A DNA stretch of 64,000 bases from Tumebacillus algifaecis. Lineage in GTDB: Bacteria; Bacillota; Bacilli; Tumebacillales; Tumebacillaceae. Positions 1 to 8,951 of the stretch are shown here, one piece after another. Each line of letters starts with the position of its first letter. The stretch's first letter is position 1. The notes below the pieces were generated by a model. The model saw only the letters and a program-made list of their open reading frames with translations. It was not told the origin of the DNA and did no database searches. Position numbers and translations under genes: made by a program. The stretch spans positions 4,015,501 to 4,079,500 of the forward strand of contig NZ_CP022657.1 in NCBI RefSeq assembly GCF_002243515.1, given 5' to 3'.

Positions 1-1049
1 CAACCGAGGAAGGTGAAGCACCCCGGCACCTGTTGCAGAAAATAGGCGAAATCCTCGCCGCTCATCTGCGGCGGCGCATCGAGCACCCGACCCGCTCCGA
101 ACTGCTCTGCCGCCACTTCGCGCATAAGCTTGGTCGCTTCCGGATGGTTGATCAGCACCGGGTATTTGAACTGGTAGTCCAGTTCGCAGGAAGCCCCAAA
201 GCCAGCCGCGATCGAGCTGGCGATGCTTTCGATCCGCTTTGGCAACTCCTCTCGCAAAAGCGGGTCGAACGTGCGCACCGTGCCTGTCATCTCCACGACG
301 TCCGCGATGACGTTCGCTTTGGTGCCGCCTTGGATCGTGCCGATCGACAGCACCGCCGTCTGCGTCGGATCGACCGCCCGCGAGACGATCTGCTGCAACG
401 CCGTCACGACCTGGGCTGCCACCGGGATCGCATCGAGCGCCAGGTGCGGATAGGCAGCGTGGCCGCCTGTGCCCTTGATGCGCAGCGTAAACTCATCGGC
501 TGATGCCATCGCCGGCCCCGGCGAAACGGCGACGATCCCCGCCGGGGCAACGGGAGCCATATGGATGCCAAATACCATGTCCACGCCTTCCAGCACACCT
601 TCTGCGATCATCGGTGCCGCACCGCCCGGCCCTTCTTCGGCAGGCTGAAAAATGAACAGCACATCGCCTGTCAACTCCTCCCGTAGCTCAGCGAGCAACG
701 TGGCCGCACCGAGCACGATCGTCGTATGCGCATCATGCCCGCAGGCATGCATCTTGCCCGGCACTTTGCTCGCGTACTCACACGACTTGAGATCCTGAAT
801 CGGCAACGCATCCATGTCAGCGCGCAAGGCCACCGTCTTCCCCTGCTTCGCACCGCGCAAACGCCCGACCACCCCCGTCTTGGCGATGCCCGTCCGCACC
901 TCAAGCCCGAGGTCGGTCAACCACTCGGCGATGATCTTGCTCGTCCGCACCTCTTCAAATCCCAGTTCAGGATGCTGATGTAAATCCCGACGTGTGGCAA
1001 CTAATCTCGGATATAATTCGGAAAGTCTCTTTTCAAGTAATACTTTCAT
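1..1049 (-). CDS. M20-family amidohydrolase (N-acyl-amino acid/peptide hydrolase), C-terminus cut by window edge
   Basis: The minus strand is open from an ATG at 1049 to the left edge, so about 350 codons are visible and the stop lies outside. An AGGAGG ribosome-binding site sits 8 bases before the ATG. M20 peptidase landmarks appear in order: HPELGFEE near residue 25, LRADMDALPI near 80, the metal-site motif HACGHDAHT near 105, the catalytic-Glu segment FQPAEEGPGGA, the dimerisation-domain motif GTGGHAAYPH near 190, and MSGEDFAYF close to the edge. The family is cytosolic, binds two metals and hydrolyses N-acylated amino acids (AmhX/HipO/YxeP type). The substrate cannot be told from sequence. 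It is the last gene of a minus-strand run and follows a terminator. The family call is firm. Confidence 0.93.
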   Translation of the reverse strand, partial: MKVLLEKRLSELYPRLVATRRDLHQHPELGFEEVRTSKIIAEWLTDLGLEVRTGIAKTGVVGRLRGAKQGKTVALRADMDALPIQDLKSCEYASKVPGKMHACGHDAHTTIVLGAATLLAELREELTGDVLFIFQPAEEGPGGAAPMIAEGVLEGVDMVFGIHMAPVAPAGIVAVSPGPAMASADEFTLRIKGTGGHAAYPHLALDAIPVAAQVVTALQQIVSRAVDPTQTAVLSIGTIQGGTKANVIADVVEMTGTVRTFDPLLREELPKRIESIASSIAAGFGASCELDYQFKYPVLINHPEATKLMREVAAEQFGAGRVLDAPPQMSGEDFAYFLQQVPGCFTFLG

Positions 1050-1107
1050 TCGCTCGACCTCCTATTTAACTTATTAAAAAGTTCTAACTCTATTATATGT
1101 GATCATA

Positions 1108-1137
1108 AGAAAAAAGACCTCCTGAAAAAGGAGGTCT
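1108..1137 (-). terminator. Rho-independent terminator after the C26 hydrolase gene
   Basis: A nine-base perfect stem (1115-1123 with 1129-1137) around a five-base loop is followed, on the minus strand, by a T-rich run. It lies just after the stop of the gene ending at 1151 and before the amidohydrolase gene. Confidence 0.85.
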
Positions 1138-1150
1138 CGTTTCTTCCGCA

Positions 1151-1870
1151 TCATTTCGCGTTGCAGGCAGCAACAAACGTTTCGAACAGACGCAGAACCG
1201 TTTGGTCCTTGCGCCACATGTTCTCCGGGTGCCACTGCACACCGAGCAGGAACGGGCCGTGCGGACGCTCGATCGCTTCGATCACGCCGTCATCGGCCAC
1301 GCCCGATACGATCAGCCCCGGTGCCGCATCGCGCACCGCTTGGTGGTGATAGGTGTTGGTGCGGATGCGGGTCGCGCCATAGATCGCATGCAGTTGCGAG
1401 CCTGGCGCGACATTGACATGATGCGCGCCAAACCAGCGCGGTGCTTTTTGGCTGTGCTGGATCAGGTCGCCATCCTTTTGTGACGGAAGGTCTTGATAGA
1501 TCGTCCCGCCCATCAGGATGTTGATCACTTGAACCCCGCGGCAGATGCCGAGCACCGGCTTGCCCTGCTTTTGCATCTCGTCGAACAAAATCGTCTCCAG
1601 CCAGTCGCGTACCGGGCACATCTCCCCATTGCCCGGTACGGGCTGCTCCCCGAACAGCGTCGGGTCCATATCCTCCCCGCCGCCGAGCAGCAGACCGTCC
1701 AGCTTGTGCGCCAGTGCGCGGACATGCTCTTCCTGCTCCAAAAACGGAATGGCAAGCGGTACCGCACCGACTTCAGCTAGAGCATTGGTATAGTCAGCAC
1801 CGACGAAGACACCTTCAACTTCCCGCGAATACGGATGCAGGTACCCGGTCACCCCGATCAATGGTTTCAT
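1151..1870 (-). CDS. Class I glutamine amidotransferase-like gamma-glutamyl hydrolase (peptidase C26)
   Basis: The 239-aa protein has the C26/PuuD layout: an N-terminal MKPLIGVTGY strand, the nucleophile elbow GICRGVQVINI with Cys near residue 110, an HHQAV segment near 174, and the catalytic-triad end VQWHPE near 214. Enzymes of this family cleave gamma-glutamyl amides such as gamma-glutamyl-GABA in the cytosol. No polyamine-pathway genes flank it, so the exact substrate is open. A purine-rich GGGAGGAG site precedes the ATG. It lies about 50 bases downstream of ahcY on the same strand and may share its transcript. Confidence 0.9.
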   Translation of the reverse strand: MKPLIGVTGYLHPYSREVEGVFVGADYTNALAEVGAVPLAIPFLEQEEHVRALAHKLDGLLLGGGEDMDPTLFGEQPVPGNGEMCPVRDWLETILFDEMQKQGKPVLGICRGVQVINILMGGTIYQDLPSQKDGDLIQHSQKAPRWFGAHHVNVAPGSQLHAIYGATRIRTNTYHHQAVRDAAPGLIVSGVADDGVIEAIERPHGPFLLGVQWHPENMWRKDQTVLRLFETFVAACNAK

Positions 1871-1919
1871 GTTGAAGCTCCTCCCCTATGCCAGGCAGAA
1901 AATCCGATTTCCTGAACGC

Positions 1920-3188
1920 TTACTCAGCCCAAGAATCGAGATAGCGCGCTTGTTCGGTCGACAGCTTGTCGATGCCCACGCCCCATGTTTGCAAACGCAG
2001 GTTCGCCACATATTTGTCCATCTCTTCCGGCACGGAGTAGACATGCGGGTCGAGGTTTTTGCCTTCTTCGACGATCCAGCGCAGACCCATCGCCTGCAGC
2101 GCGAACGTCATGTCCATCACTTCTGCCGGATGTCCGTCGCCAGCCGCGAGGTTGACGAGACGGCCTTCTGCCAACAAGAACACGCGGCGACCGTCGGTGA
2201 AGGTGAACTCTTCGATGTTTTTGCGCACCTCGCGCACGTTGCTCGAGAGCGCATGCAGATCAGGCTTGGAGATCTCCACGTCAAAGTGGCCAGCGTTGCA
2301 GAGGATCGCGCCGTCCTTCATCACTTCGAACGCCTCTTTGGTGATGCAATCTTTGTTACCAGTCACGGTGACGAAGAAGTCGCCATGTTTCGCCGCTTCG
2401 ACGATCGGCATCACTTCATGGCCGTCCATGATCGCTTCGACCGCTTTGATCGGGTCGATCTCTGTGACGATGACGCGTGCGCCAAGACCTTTTGCTCGCA
2501 TCGCCACCCCTTTGCCGCACCAACCGTAGCCGACGACAACTGCTGTCTTCCCGGATACGACGAGGTTGGTGGTGCGCATGATGCCATCCCACACCGATTG
2601 GCCTGTGCCATAGCGGTTGTCGAACAGGTATTTGCAGAACGCATCGTTGACTGCTACCATCGGGAACTTCAACGCGCCTTCTTTGTCGAGCGATTTCAGG
2701 CGCAGGATGCCGGTGGTCGTCTCTTCGCAGCCGCCGATGATGTTTTTCATCAGCTCAGCGCGGCTCGGATCGCTGTGCAGGGTGGAGACGAGGTCACCAC
2801 CGTCATCGATGATCGCATCCGGTTGGAAGTCGAGCGCTTTGTTGATATGCTCCATGTACTCTTCGTTCGAGCAGCCGTGGATCGCATAGCAGGTCACGCC
2901 GCGTTCGACGAGCGCTGCAACCACATCGTCCTGCGTGGACAGCACGTTCGACGCGCACATAGCAACGTCGGCGCCGCCCGCTTTGATCAACAGGCCCAGA
3001 TAGGCAGTCTTCGCTTCCAAGTGCAGGCAGATCACGATCTTTTTGCCTTTGAACGGCAGATCTCTTTCAAACTGTTCCTGCAACGTATTCAACAGCGGCA
3101 TGTGCTGTGCGACCCAGTCGATTTTCAAATGACCGGACGGAGCAAGATTGATGTCTTTAATGATCGAATTCCCAAGTGCGGTGGACAT
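1920..3188 (-). CDS. ahcY: Adenosylhomocysteinase (S-adenosyl-L-homocysteine hydrolase)
   Basis: The 422-aa protein reversibly splits S-adenosylhomocysteine into adenosine and homocysteine with bound NAD, recycling the product of methyltransferases. Hallmarks are DGGDLV, a Rossmann segment with VVVGYGWCGKG near residue 215, VTVTGNKDCI, and the C-terminal stretch LRWIVEEGKNLDPHVYSVPEEMD. Homologues can be read from 3245, but AGAGGTGA seven bases before the ATG at 3188 makes that the better start. Many Bacillales use the Pfs/LuxS route instead, so this gene says the organism has, or adds, the one-step route. No SAM or SAH riboswitch was recognised in the short leader. Confidence 0.96.
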   Translation of the reverse strand: MSTALGNSIIKDINLAPSGHLKIDWVAQHMPLLNTLQEQFERDLPFKGKKIVICLHLEAKTAYLGLLIKAGGADVAMCASNVLSTQDDVVAALVERGVTCYAIHGCSNEEYMEHINKALDFQPDAIIDDGGDLVSTLHSDPSRAELMKNIIGGCEETTTGILRLKSLDKEGALKFPMVAVNDAFCKYLFDNRYGTGQSVWDGIMRTTNLVVSGKTAVVVGYGWCGKGVAMRAKGLGARVIVTEIDPIKAVEAIMDGHEVMPIVEAAKHGDFFVTVTGNKDCITKEAFEVMKDGAILCNAGHFDVEISKPDLHALSSNVREVRKNIEEFTFTDGRRVFLLAEGRLVNLAAGDGHPAEVMDMTFALQAMGLRWIVEEGKNLDPHVYSVPEEMDKYVANLRLQTWGVGIDKLSTEQARYLDSWAE

Positions 3189-3317
3189 AATCAAGATCAC
3201 CTCTATGTAAATGGATTGGTGTACATCTCTAGCATCATGCTCCATTGTACTACATGTTATCAGGTTTCGCGAAGCACAAAATACCTAATTCCCCTATTGG
3301 AAAATAAGTGATTATGA

Positions 3318-4424
3318 TTATCCGGCGCTCACCGTGCGATTACGACCTCTGTTTTTGGCTTGATACAGCCGTTCGTCAGCTTTGGTCCACAAAAGATTCC
3401 CGCGCGATTCGCAGTGTGTAGCCACACCGATCGAGACGGTCACCTGTACTTTATGCCCAAGTGCGGTGACAAATTCCGCCGCTTCGATCTCCTGGCGCAC
3501 CCGTTCCGAAATTTCGCTCGCCGCCTGCTTGCCGAGGTGCGGGAAGACGATCATAAATTCTTCGCCGCCATAACGGCCGACCCGATCGTAGGAGCGAACA
3601 TTGTGTTTGATGATCTCGGCCACCCGCCGCAGCACCTCATCGCCCGCCTCATGTCCAAACGTGTCGTTGACCCGTTTGAAATGATCGATGTCGATCAGCG
3701 CAACAGACAGCTCCGCCTCTGTGCGCGATGATAGGCGCAGATGATGATTCAACGTTCGGTCGAGCATGCGGCGGTTTTGCAACCCGGTCAAAAAGTCGGT
3801 CTCGGCCGTCTCTCGCAGTTCCGTATGCAGACGCATCTCGCGAAAGATCGCCCGATAGGTAAAGACCATCACAATCATCGTCACCACATGCACGAAGAAG
3901 AAGATGGCAGCAAATTGTTCCAAAAAGTCGATCATCGGCATCGCGCCGACGAGACTTGCCATCACGAGATTGATGATGCTGCCGATGAGCGTGACCGTCC
4001 AGACCCGCACCCGAAACGATTGCTTCGAAAGCCAAACGGAGTTGAGGTAGCCGAGAACGATCGTGATCGCCAGCAGGTTCAGCATCGTCGCATGTGCGCC
4101 TTGGTTGATCGAGATCCCATAGCGCATCAGGATGATCAACACAGCAAGCGCATAAGGCGCCCACGACAAGTAGCGCCTGCTCCAAATAAACATCAGCAAC
4201 AGCGGAACGATCCGCGTGTCAACCATCGCGCCATTTTCTAGTTGATAGGCAAACAGCATCGACAGCAGCGCGGCAAATCCATGAATGAGGATGCCGTACA
4301 ACGTGCGTAACCGCTCCGACTTTCCTTCGATGAATCGAAGATAGACATACTGTTGCAAATAGACCAAAGAAACCAATACAGAAGCATTGGTGATCATAGC
4401 TCCAAGAAAAGTACCCGTCAACAA
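3318..4424 (-). CDS. Membrane-anchored diguanylate cyclase (GGDEF)
   Basis: The N-terminal ~185 residues form about six hydrophobic segments, and the C-terminal ~165 residues are a GGDEF domain. The active-site loop reads RYGGEEF, and an allosteric I-site RSYD sits exactly five residues before GGEEF, so the enzyme is probably active and product-inhibited. DIDHFKRVNDTFGHEAGD is the metal/GTP-binding segment and VSIGVA closes the domain. It would make cyclic di-GMP at the inner face of the membrane in response to an unknown signal. The start used is a TTG with GAGGAGG twelve bases upstream; an in-frame ATG eight codons later is possible. It ends just before ahcY. Confidence 0.93.
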   Translation of the reverse strand: MLTGTFLGAMITNASVLVSLVYLQQYVYLRFIEGKSERLRTLYGILIHGFAALLSMLFAYQLENGAMVDTRIVPLLLMFIWSRRYLSWAPYALAVLIILMRYGISINQGAHATMLNLLAITIVLGYLNSVWLSKQSFRVRVWTVTLIGSIINLVMASLVGAMPMIDFLEQFAAIFFFVHVVTMIVMVFTYRAIFREMRLHTELRETAETDFLTGLQNRRMLDRTLNHHLRLSSRTEAELSVALIDIDHFKRVNDTFGHEAGDEVLRRVAEIIKHNVRSYDRVGRYGGEEFMIVFPHLGKQAASEISERVRQEIEAAEFVTALGHKVQVTVSIGVATHCESRGNLLWTKADERLYQAKNRGRNRTVSAG

Positions 4425-4454
4425 ACAAAGTGCCTCCTCACTCTACAATCCCAA

Positions 4455-5729
4455 TTACCCTTCCAACTTCCCACGGCACTTGCGGAGCAATCGTTCTCGC
4501 CGATAGCTCAGCTCGTGCAACTCATGTTCGAGCCTGTGTGAGCGCAGTACGGTGCTTCTTGTTTGTACAATCTCGATCGTCTCCACCGTCAGCGACAACG
4601 CACGGCTGTAATCACGCGCCTTGTGCTCATAATATTTAGCCAGTTCAATCCTTGGCGCCGTCTTCCACATGCCCCCGCTGCTTAGCAGATCGTGCCATAG
4701 CAAGACCGCCTTTTCGAACTGTCCGCGTCGTTTGTAAAACAAGGACAGCTTCCAAAGCGCTTCACAGGCATAATCCAGCTCTTCCATCTCCGACACTTTG
4801 ACGAGGCATGCTTCACTGGAGTCGCTTTTTTCCCACTCGTCATACCAGCGGGAAAGCCCAAATAGCTCCTCCGGGTGTGTCGCCACGTGCAGGGGCTGCT
4901 CGACCAGCAGTCCGATGTGCGCAGCAAGCGTGGCCAACGTCAAAATATCGTGTACATGATGCGTAAAGATCCCCACCAGCGGACGAGCATCGCCGTCCGT
5001 CTGATACGCAAAATAAAGTTCCGGTGCCATCTTGCCCGGCGTGTCATCTTGGCGCGCGAACCCGAGCACTTCCTGTTCCAACGTGATCAGCTTGCAGTTC
5101 TTGAGCACCTTTTTCCACAGCCGTCTGGCCGGAGGTAGCAGATCGAGGTGCAAGACAGGCTGTAGCTCCATCCGGGCCAGCGTAAAGCGGGTCTCGAGCA
5201 ACTTCCAGTCAAAGCCCTTGCCATTAAACGACACCATGACTTCAAAGCGGCCGAGCAGTTCGGACAGCGCGTACAGCACAGCCCGCTCTTCCGCATAGTT
5301 GCGCAAAAAATACTGCCGCACGACAAATTCGTCATCCTCATAGAAGCCGACCCCGAACAAAAAGATAAAGTTCCCAGCGCCCGAACCGAGCCCGGTCGTC
5401 TCCGTATCAAAAAAACAGACCTTCCCCCAATCGAGAGGGCCGTCTTGAATTTTGCAAACTCCATACAGCACCGATAGCGGCAGGTGGCGGGTGCGAGCGA
5501 GCGGATAATGACCGTGTGCGGACAGAACATCAAAGCGCACATCACGGTAGTAGCACGGGCCAAACGGCGTGTCCTGTTCGACGCCTGGCAGCGCCCGTTC
5601 CAGCGCAGTATCCGGCAGTTCCCCAGTTACAGACTCCGCTTCGCTGACCATTTCCTCCAGTCGAATCTCCGCGTCCCCAAGCGCCATGTCCTTCTTATAG
5701 CTCTTCAGTCGATCCCGCAGGCTTCGCAT
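4455..5729 (-). CDS. mrfB: MrfB/YprB-like DEDD exonuclease with TPR-like C-terminus
   Basis: The 424-aa protein has an RNase H-fold 3'-5' exonuclease domain at about residues 100-280. The acidic residues are visible: FFDTETTG, VSFNGKGFDWK and HHVHDILTL. The C-terminal ~120 residues are helical and TPR-like. In Bacillus subtilis the homologue YprB (MrfB) works with the helicase YprA (MrfA) in excision of mitomycin-type DNA lesions independently of UvrABC. The MrfA homologue is here 9 kb away (14780-17035) on the same strand, rather than adjacent. The start is the ATG with an AGGAGG-type site. Confidence 0.88.
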   Translation of the reverse strand: MRSLRDRLKSYKKDMALGDAEIRLEEMVSEAESVTGELPDTALERALPGVEQDTPFGPCYYRDVRFDVLSAHGHYPLARTRHLPLSVLYGVCKIQDGPLDWGKVCFFDTETTGLGSGAGNFIFLFGVGFYEDDEFVVRQYFLRNYAEERAVLYALSELLGRFEVMVSFNGKGFDWKLLETRFTLARMELQPVLHLDLLPPARRLWKKVLKNCKLITLEQEVLGFARQDDTPGKMAPELYFAYQTDGDARPLVGIFTHHVHDILTLATLAAHIGLLVEQPLHVATHPEELFGLSRWYDEWEKSDSSEACLVKVSEMEELDYACEALWKLSLFYKRRGQFEKAVLLWHDLLSSGGMWKTAPRIELAKYYEHKARDYSRALSLTVETIEIVQTRSTVLRSHRLEHELHELSYRRERLLRKCRGKLEG

Positions 5730-5802
5730 CCCAATCCTCCTTTCCGATTTTTAACGAAATTTGTCGAAAAACAATTCGACACGAACATCTATCCACCTTT
5801 TA

Positions 5803-6183
5803 TTAAATAATTTCCACAATTCCCAGTGTTAGATACACAATTCCAATTTCGTGAAACGTTCCGGCGGGAATGTACGCCTCTGGTGGCAGTTGATGCAATT
5901 GGTCGGTCAATTCACGGCGCAACTTTGCCATGTCGATCCCTTGGTACACGTCGGGGAGTTCTTCCAACACCGGATAACAATAGCTGTATAGCTTGCGAAA
6001 CCCGTTCATATAGCCTTGGTTGAGCTTGTACTGCGCGGTGGCCACCTGCACCAGCGCTTTGTAGAACCCCTTCAAAGGCTCCTCCGATTCTGCCTTCCAC
6101 GCCGCTTCAAATATTTCATGGCACTCATAAAAATCCCGCTCTTCGTTGAAGAGCGTCACAAACTTCTGTGTGATCTCGTTCAT
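5803..6183 (-). CDS. DUF309 domain protein
   Basis: This 126-aa protein carries the DUF309 signature: an N-terminal FNEERDFYECHEIFEAAWK helix pair followed by a second helix pair around FYKALVQVATAQYKLNQG. The domain is all-alpha and its biochemical role is unknown. The conserved His and Glu of the first motif (HEIFE) are present. AGAGGAGG precedes the ATG at good spacing. It starts back-to-back with the plus-strand gene at 6246 and lies upstream of mrfB on the same strand. The domain call is secure, the function unknown. Confidence 0.85.
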   Translation of the reverse strand: MNEITQKFVTLFNEERDFYECHEIFEAAWKAESEEPLKGFYKALVQVATAQYKLNQGYMNGFRKLYSYCYPVLEELPDVYQGIDMAKLRRELTDQLHQLPPEAYIPAGTFHEIGIVYLTLGIVEII

Positions 6184-6245
6184 GAGTTCGCCTCCTCTTG
6201 TCCATACTGACAGGTATCGAAACTATTTTGCTGAGGTGGTCCTCC

Positions 6246-6515
6246 ATGCCGCTCGAGATCGTTCACGACTTTCTGCGCGAAAATGAGAACGGAATCGTTT
6301 TGACTCTCTACCTTTCCCGCAACAACCAGCAGGTCGAGTTTGCCGAAGAGCTCGGCCGCATGGAAAATCCGGTCGATGACCGCTACTTATACGCGTACAT
6401 CAGACGAAACTACCCCAACACCCCGATCAATCACGTTCAGATCGTATCCTGGGATCATCAGGTGCGGACGTTGTCCTACATGAGCATTCTAGCCGATGTG
6501 AAGCCCAAGCCATAA
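6246..6515 (+). CDS. Small hypothetical protein (89 aa)
   Basis: I do not recognise this protein. The chosen ATG at 6246 has GAGGTGG six bases upstream; a longer reading from 6198 has no site. The product is soluble, acidic-to-neutral and mixed alpha/beta in look (VLTLYLSR near residue 20, YAYIRRNYPNTPI near 55), with no Cys, signal peptide or membrane segment. It is divergent from the DUF309 gene and followed by a terminator at 6714-6756. Good ribosome-binding site and spacing support a real gene. Confidence 0.65.
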   Translation: MPLEIVHDFLRENENGIVLTLYLSRNNQQVEFAEELGRMENPVDDRYLYAYIRRNYPNTPINHVQIVSWDHQVRTLSYMSILADVKPKP

Positions 6516-6713
6516 TCGGCCGACGTGAACGTCTCGCGGACGACACTCCTCCTCCATGTCCCAACCGAAATGTCTCGACCGAAATGTCTCGACCGACAAA
6601 AGCGGTGGCGATGGCCTGATCACGCTAAACACCCTACTTGTTTTGATTTACATTTTAAAAGCCGGGCAGTTTTCATTCTAACAAACAATCGCGACCGATG
6701 GAATCGAAGTTAC

Positions 6714-6756
6714 AAAAAAAGAGGTCAAACGGCACGGGCCGCTGACCTCTTTTTTG
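6714..6756. terminator. Bidirectional terminator
   Basis: An eight-base stem (6720-6727 with 6743-6750) is flanked by an A run on the left and a T run on the right. It can therefore end both the plus-strand gene finishing at 6515 and the minus-strand VOC gene finishing at 6783. The 200 bases before it (6516-6713) show no gene. Confidence 0.8.
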
Positions 6757-6782
6757 TCTTTTTGTATGCGATGCGATCAAAA

Positions 6783-7193
6783 TTACTCTTGCGGTTGTTT
6801 CGGCTCGGTGGTGATCATCCACGGAATCCCATATTTATCGACGACGATCCCGAACAAAGCACCCCAAAATGCCGGAATCAACGGCTGTGTGACTTGGCCG
6901 CCTTCTCCCAGTTTCGCAAACGCGTCATGCGCTTCTTCCTCAGTTGCAAACTCAAGATTGATATGAATCGCGTTCCCTGGTTGCAGCGGCTCGTGCGAGT
7001 GGTCAGACATCAAGAAGGTCACGCCTGCAGCCGTCATGTTCAAGTGTAACACTTTGTCCTTGAGTTCTTCCGGCGCATCGCCATGGTCTCCATAGGTCAT
7101 CACCGAATGGATTTCGCCGCCGAGCGCGTTTGTATAAAATTCTGCCTGTGCTCGAGCATCCCCCGAGCTGATGTATGTGGTGAGCTTTGCCAT
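6783..7193 (-). CDS. VOC-superfamily protein, PhnB/YjdN-like
   Basis: The 136-aa protein has two beta-alpha-beta-beta-beta halves of the vicinal-oxygen-chelate fold. PhnB-type features are the start KLTTYISSGDARAQAEFYTNALGG, the middle KVLHLNMTAAGVTFLMSD and the end FGIVVDKYGIPWMI. Members act as dioxygenases, glyoxalases or small-molecule binding proteins; the activity is unknown here. It lies just downstream of the PLP lyase gene on the same strand, with a 39-base gap holding its own ribosome-binding site. Confidence 0.87.
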   Translation of the reverse strand: MAKLTTYISSGDARAQAEFYTNALGGEIHSVMTYGDHGDAPEELKDKVLHLNMTAAGVTFLMSDHSHEPLQPGNAIHINLEFATEEEAHDAFAKLGEGGQVTQPLIPAFWGALFGIVVDKYGIPWMITTEPKQPQE

Positions 7194-7232
7194 TTTACAA
7201 CATCCTTCCTTGTTATGATTGTTGAATTGGGC

Positions 7233-8345
7233 TTACGGATGAGTCTGTTGCGACTTGCTGGCGCTGAGGTACTCATCGAGCAACTGAAACGCCGCTTGCA
7301 ACTTCGCTTTCGGAATCGCCGCATAGCGGTCACCAACACTGACTTCATAATAACAGGTCGTCTCACTGGTTGCCCTGAGATACGGGGTGAACCCGATGCC
7401 TGTCGCTTCATAAATCGACACGAGGAGCGGCTCAACCACCGCTTTGGGAGCATCGATGTGCACATGGAACATGTTGGAGACAGGAGTGGTCGGCCTCGTT
7501 GCCACACCCTGACAGCGATTGTAATACGCTGCAAGTTCCTTCGCGTCTGCATAATATTGTTCCATCTTGTGCACGCGTTGGTCAAAGTAATAGTCTGCTG
7601 TGAGCAGATACGGATACAGACTGATCAAATTTCCACCATAGCGGCTTTTCCAGACTTTCGATTCCTGCGTAAACTCCGCAGTCCCCGCCAGTATGGCCCC
7701 GGCAATCCCGCCGATGCCTTTATAAAACGAAACGTAGACACTGTCAAAGAGCGCACAGACTTCAGCCGCCGACTTTTGGTAGTAGGGCAGAATCTCAAAA
7801 AGTCGGGCCCCATCTAGATGCAGTTTGATCCCCTTTTCACGGCAATATGCGGAGATCGCTTCCAGCTCCGCATATTCGGGCAATTGTCCGCCGATCTCAC
7901 GCTGCGGTAATTCCAGCAGCAAGCAAGCAAAATCGCCCTGTACCTGCAGAACATCTTCCAGTCGAATCAAGCGGTCCGAATCGGCCAACAAAACCGTTTC
8001 GATCCCGTGCAGTTCTTTAATTCCGTCCGCTTCGTGAATCTCCAGATGGCTCAGCGGATGATAGGCCACGCGTTTCAGCCCTTTTTGATCACACCAGATC
8101 CGCAATGCGATCTGTTGGGCCATCGTCCCGCTGGGGAAAAAGACGGCCGATTCTTTTCCTAAATATTTGGCTATTTTCGCTTGAAAGTCCTCGATGAGCG
8201 AGCCTGTCCCATAGATGTCGCTCTCGACGCTTCCGTCGATCGCTTCTAGGGCACGTTTCAGTACCTGAACGCTTTTTTTATCGTGGCCGCCTACTGGATA
8301 GTCGGTTTGCTGAAAGGATTCAGCCAGTCTGCTGATCTCGGCCAT
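7233..8345 (-). CDS. Threonine aldolase / beta-eliminating lyase family PLP enzyme
   Basis: The 370-aa protein belongs to fold-type I PLP enzymes of the low-specificity threonine aldolase group. Visible signatures are FFPSGTMAQQIAL near residue 90 (phosphate cup), HLDGARLFE near 205 (the Asp that pairs with the PLP nitrogen) and SFYKGIGGIAGA near 235 with the Schiff-base lysine. Family members cleave beta-hydroxy-amino acids such as threonine to glycine and an aldehyde. The spacing SFYKG differs from the SLSKGLG of typical GlyA-like aldolases, so the substrate may differ. It is followed by the VOC gene. Confidence 0.85.
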   Translation of the reverse strand: MAEISRLAESFQQTDYPVGGHDKKSVQVLKRALEAIDGSVESDIYGTGSLIEDFQAKIAKYLGKESAVFFPSGTMAQQIALRIWCDQKGLKRVAYHPLSHLEIHEADGIKELHGIETVLLADSDRLIRLEDVLQVQGDFACLLLELPQREIGGQLPEYAELEAISAYCREKGIKLHLDGARLFEILPYYQKSAAEVCALFDSVYVSFYKGIGGIAGAILAGTAEFTQESKVWKSRYGGNLISLYPYLLTADYYFDQRVHKMEQYYADAKELAAYYNRCQGVATRPTTPVSNMFHVHIDAPKAVVEPLLVSIYEATGIGFTPYLRATSETTCYYEVSVGDRYAAIPKAKLQAAFQLLDEYLSASKSQQTHP

Positions 8346-8431
8346 CTTTCATTAACCCCTTTCTGTCTGAGCTCGCTGTTGTCTGAATCAAATGATAGCT
8401 TAATTTTACCATTTCATCTGCGAAACAGCAC

Positions 8432-8659
8432 CTAGCGATTCAAAGATGCGGCCCGCAATACGCTGACCGCCTCGTGCCGACAAACGAACGCTTTGCCACC
8501 GATCCAAAACAGTTCCAAGCCGGACGACCGGAAGAGATCGCACAGCGATCGGTAGCTTTGCCCAACTTCTTTCGCGAGATCGACAATCCGCGTCAGGCCA
8601 TCGCTAGCCAGCCCTTTGAGCCTTGCATAGAACGATTTCAACACTTCTTCATGTACCAT
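8432..8659 (-). CDS. Small hypothetical protein (75 aa)
   Basis: Not recognised. It has a strong GGAGGG site seven bases before its ATG. The product is helical and basic; the segment TRIVDLAKEVGQSYRSLCDLFRS could be a helix-turn-helix, followed by a short beta hairpin (LELFWIGGKAFVC), which would fit a small winged-helix DNA-binding protein. This is inference from pattern only. It stands alone between the PLP enzyme gene and the repeat-bearing island. Confidence 0.6.
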   Translation of the reverse strand: MVHEEVLKSFYARLKGLASDGLTRIVDLAKEVGQSYRSLCDLFRSSGLELFWIGGKAFVCRHEAVSVLRAASLNR

Positions 8660-8822
8660 CTGTCATCCCTCCAGACCGTTTTTTGTCCTTTGGTATACAG
8701 TATGTCCGCCTCTATCATTTTTAGACCTAAGAATGATAGAAAATAGGATGTAATTTTCTGTGTATTTATGGTGAATAGGGCACGATTATGGAGGGAGGTT
8801 TCTGAGGAACCCGAATCTAGCC

Positions 8823-8872
8823 TGTAGCCGCTCACGCTCATTTACGGTTGCATACTCACCGTCAATATCGTG
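8823..8872. repeat. 50-bp interspersed repeat, copy 1
   Basis: This stretch matches 11210-11259 in 47 of 50 positions, in the same orientation. The right-hand inverted end seen in copy 2 is missing or decayed here. It is non-coding and lies just upstream of a terminator at the end of the lipoprotein gene. Confidence 0.9.
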
Positions 8873-8903
8873 ATTCTTGGAGGTACTTGGAATCCCCATC
8901 CAC

Positions 8904-8945
8904 AAAAAAAGCGCTATGAGCCTTCTGGAGGCCATGCGCTTTTTC
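8904..8945 (-). terminator. Terminator after the lipoprotein gene
   Basis: A hairpin with AAAAAGCGC/GCGCTTTTT arms and an internal GGCC-type stem lies directly past the stop of the minus-strand lipoprotein gene (8952). Confidence 0.75.
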
Positions 8946-8951
8946 TGGAAA

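Noticed and set aside
1869-3311. 480-codon plus-strand open frame opposite ahcY
   Set aside because: Antisense to ahcY; no domain pattern, shadow composition.
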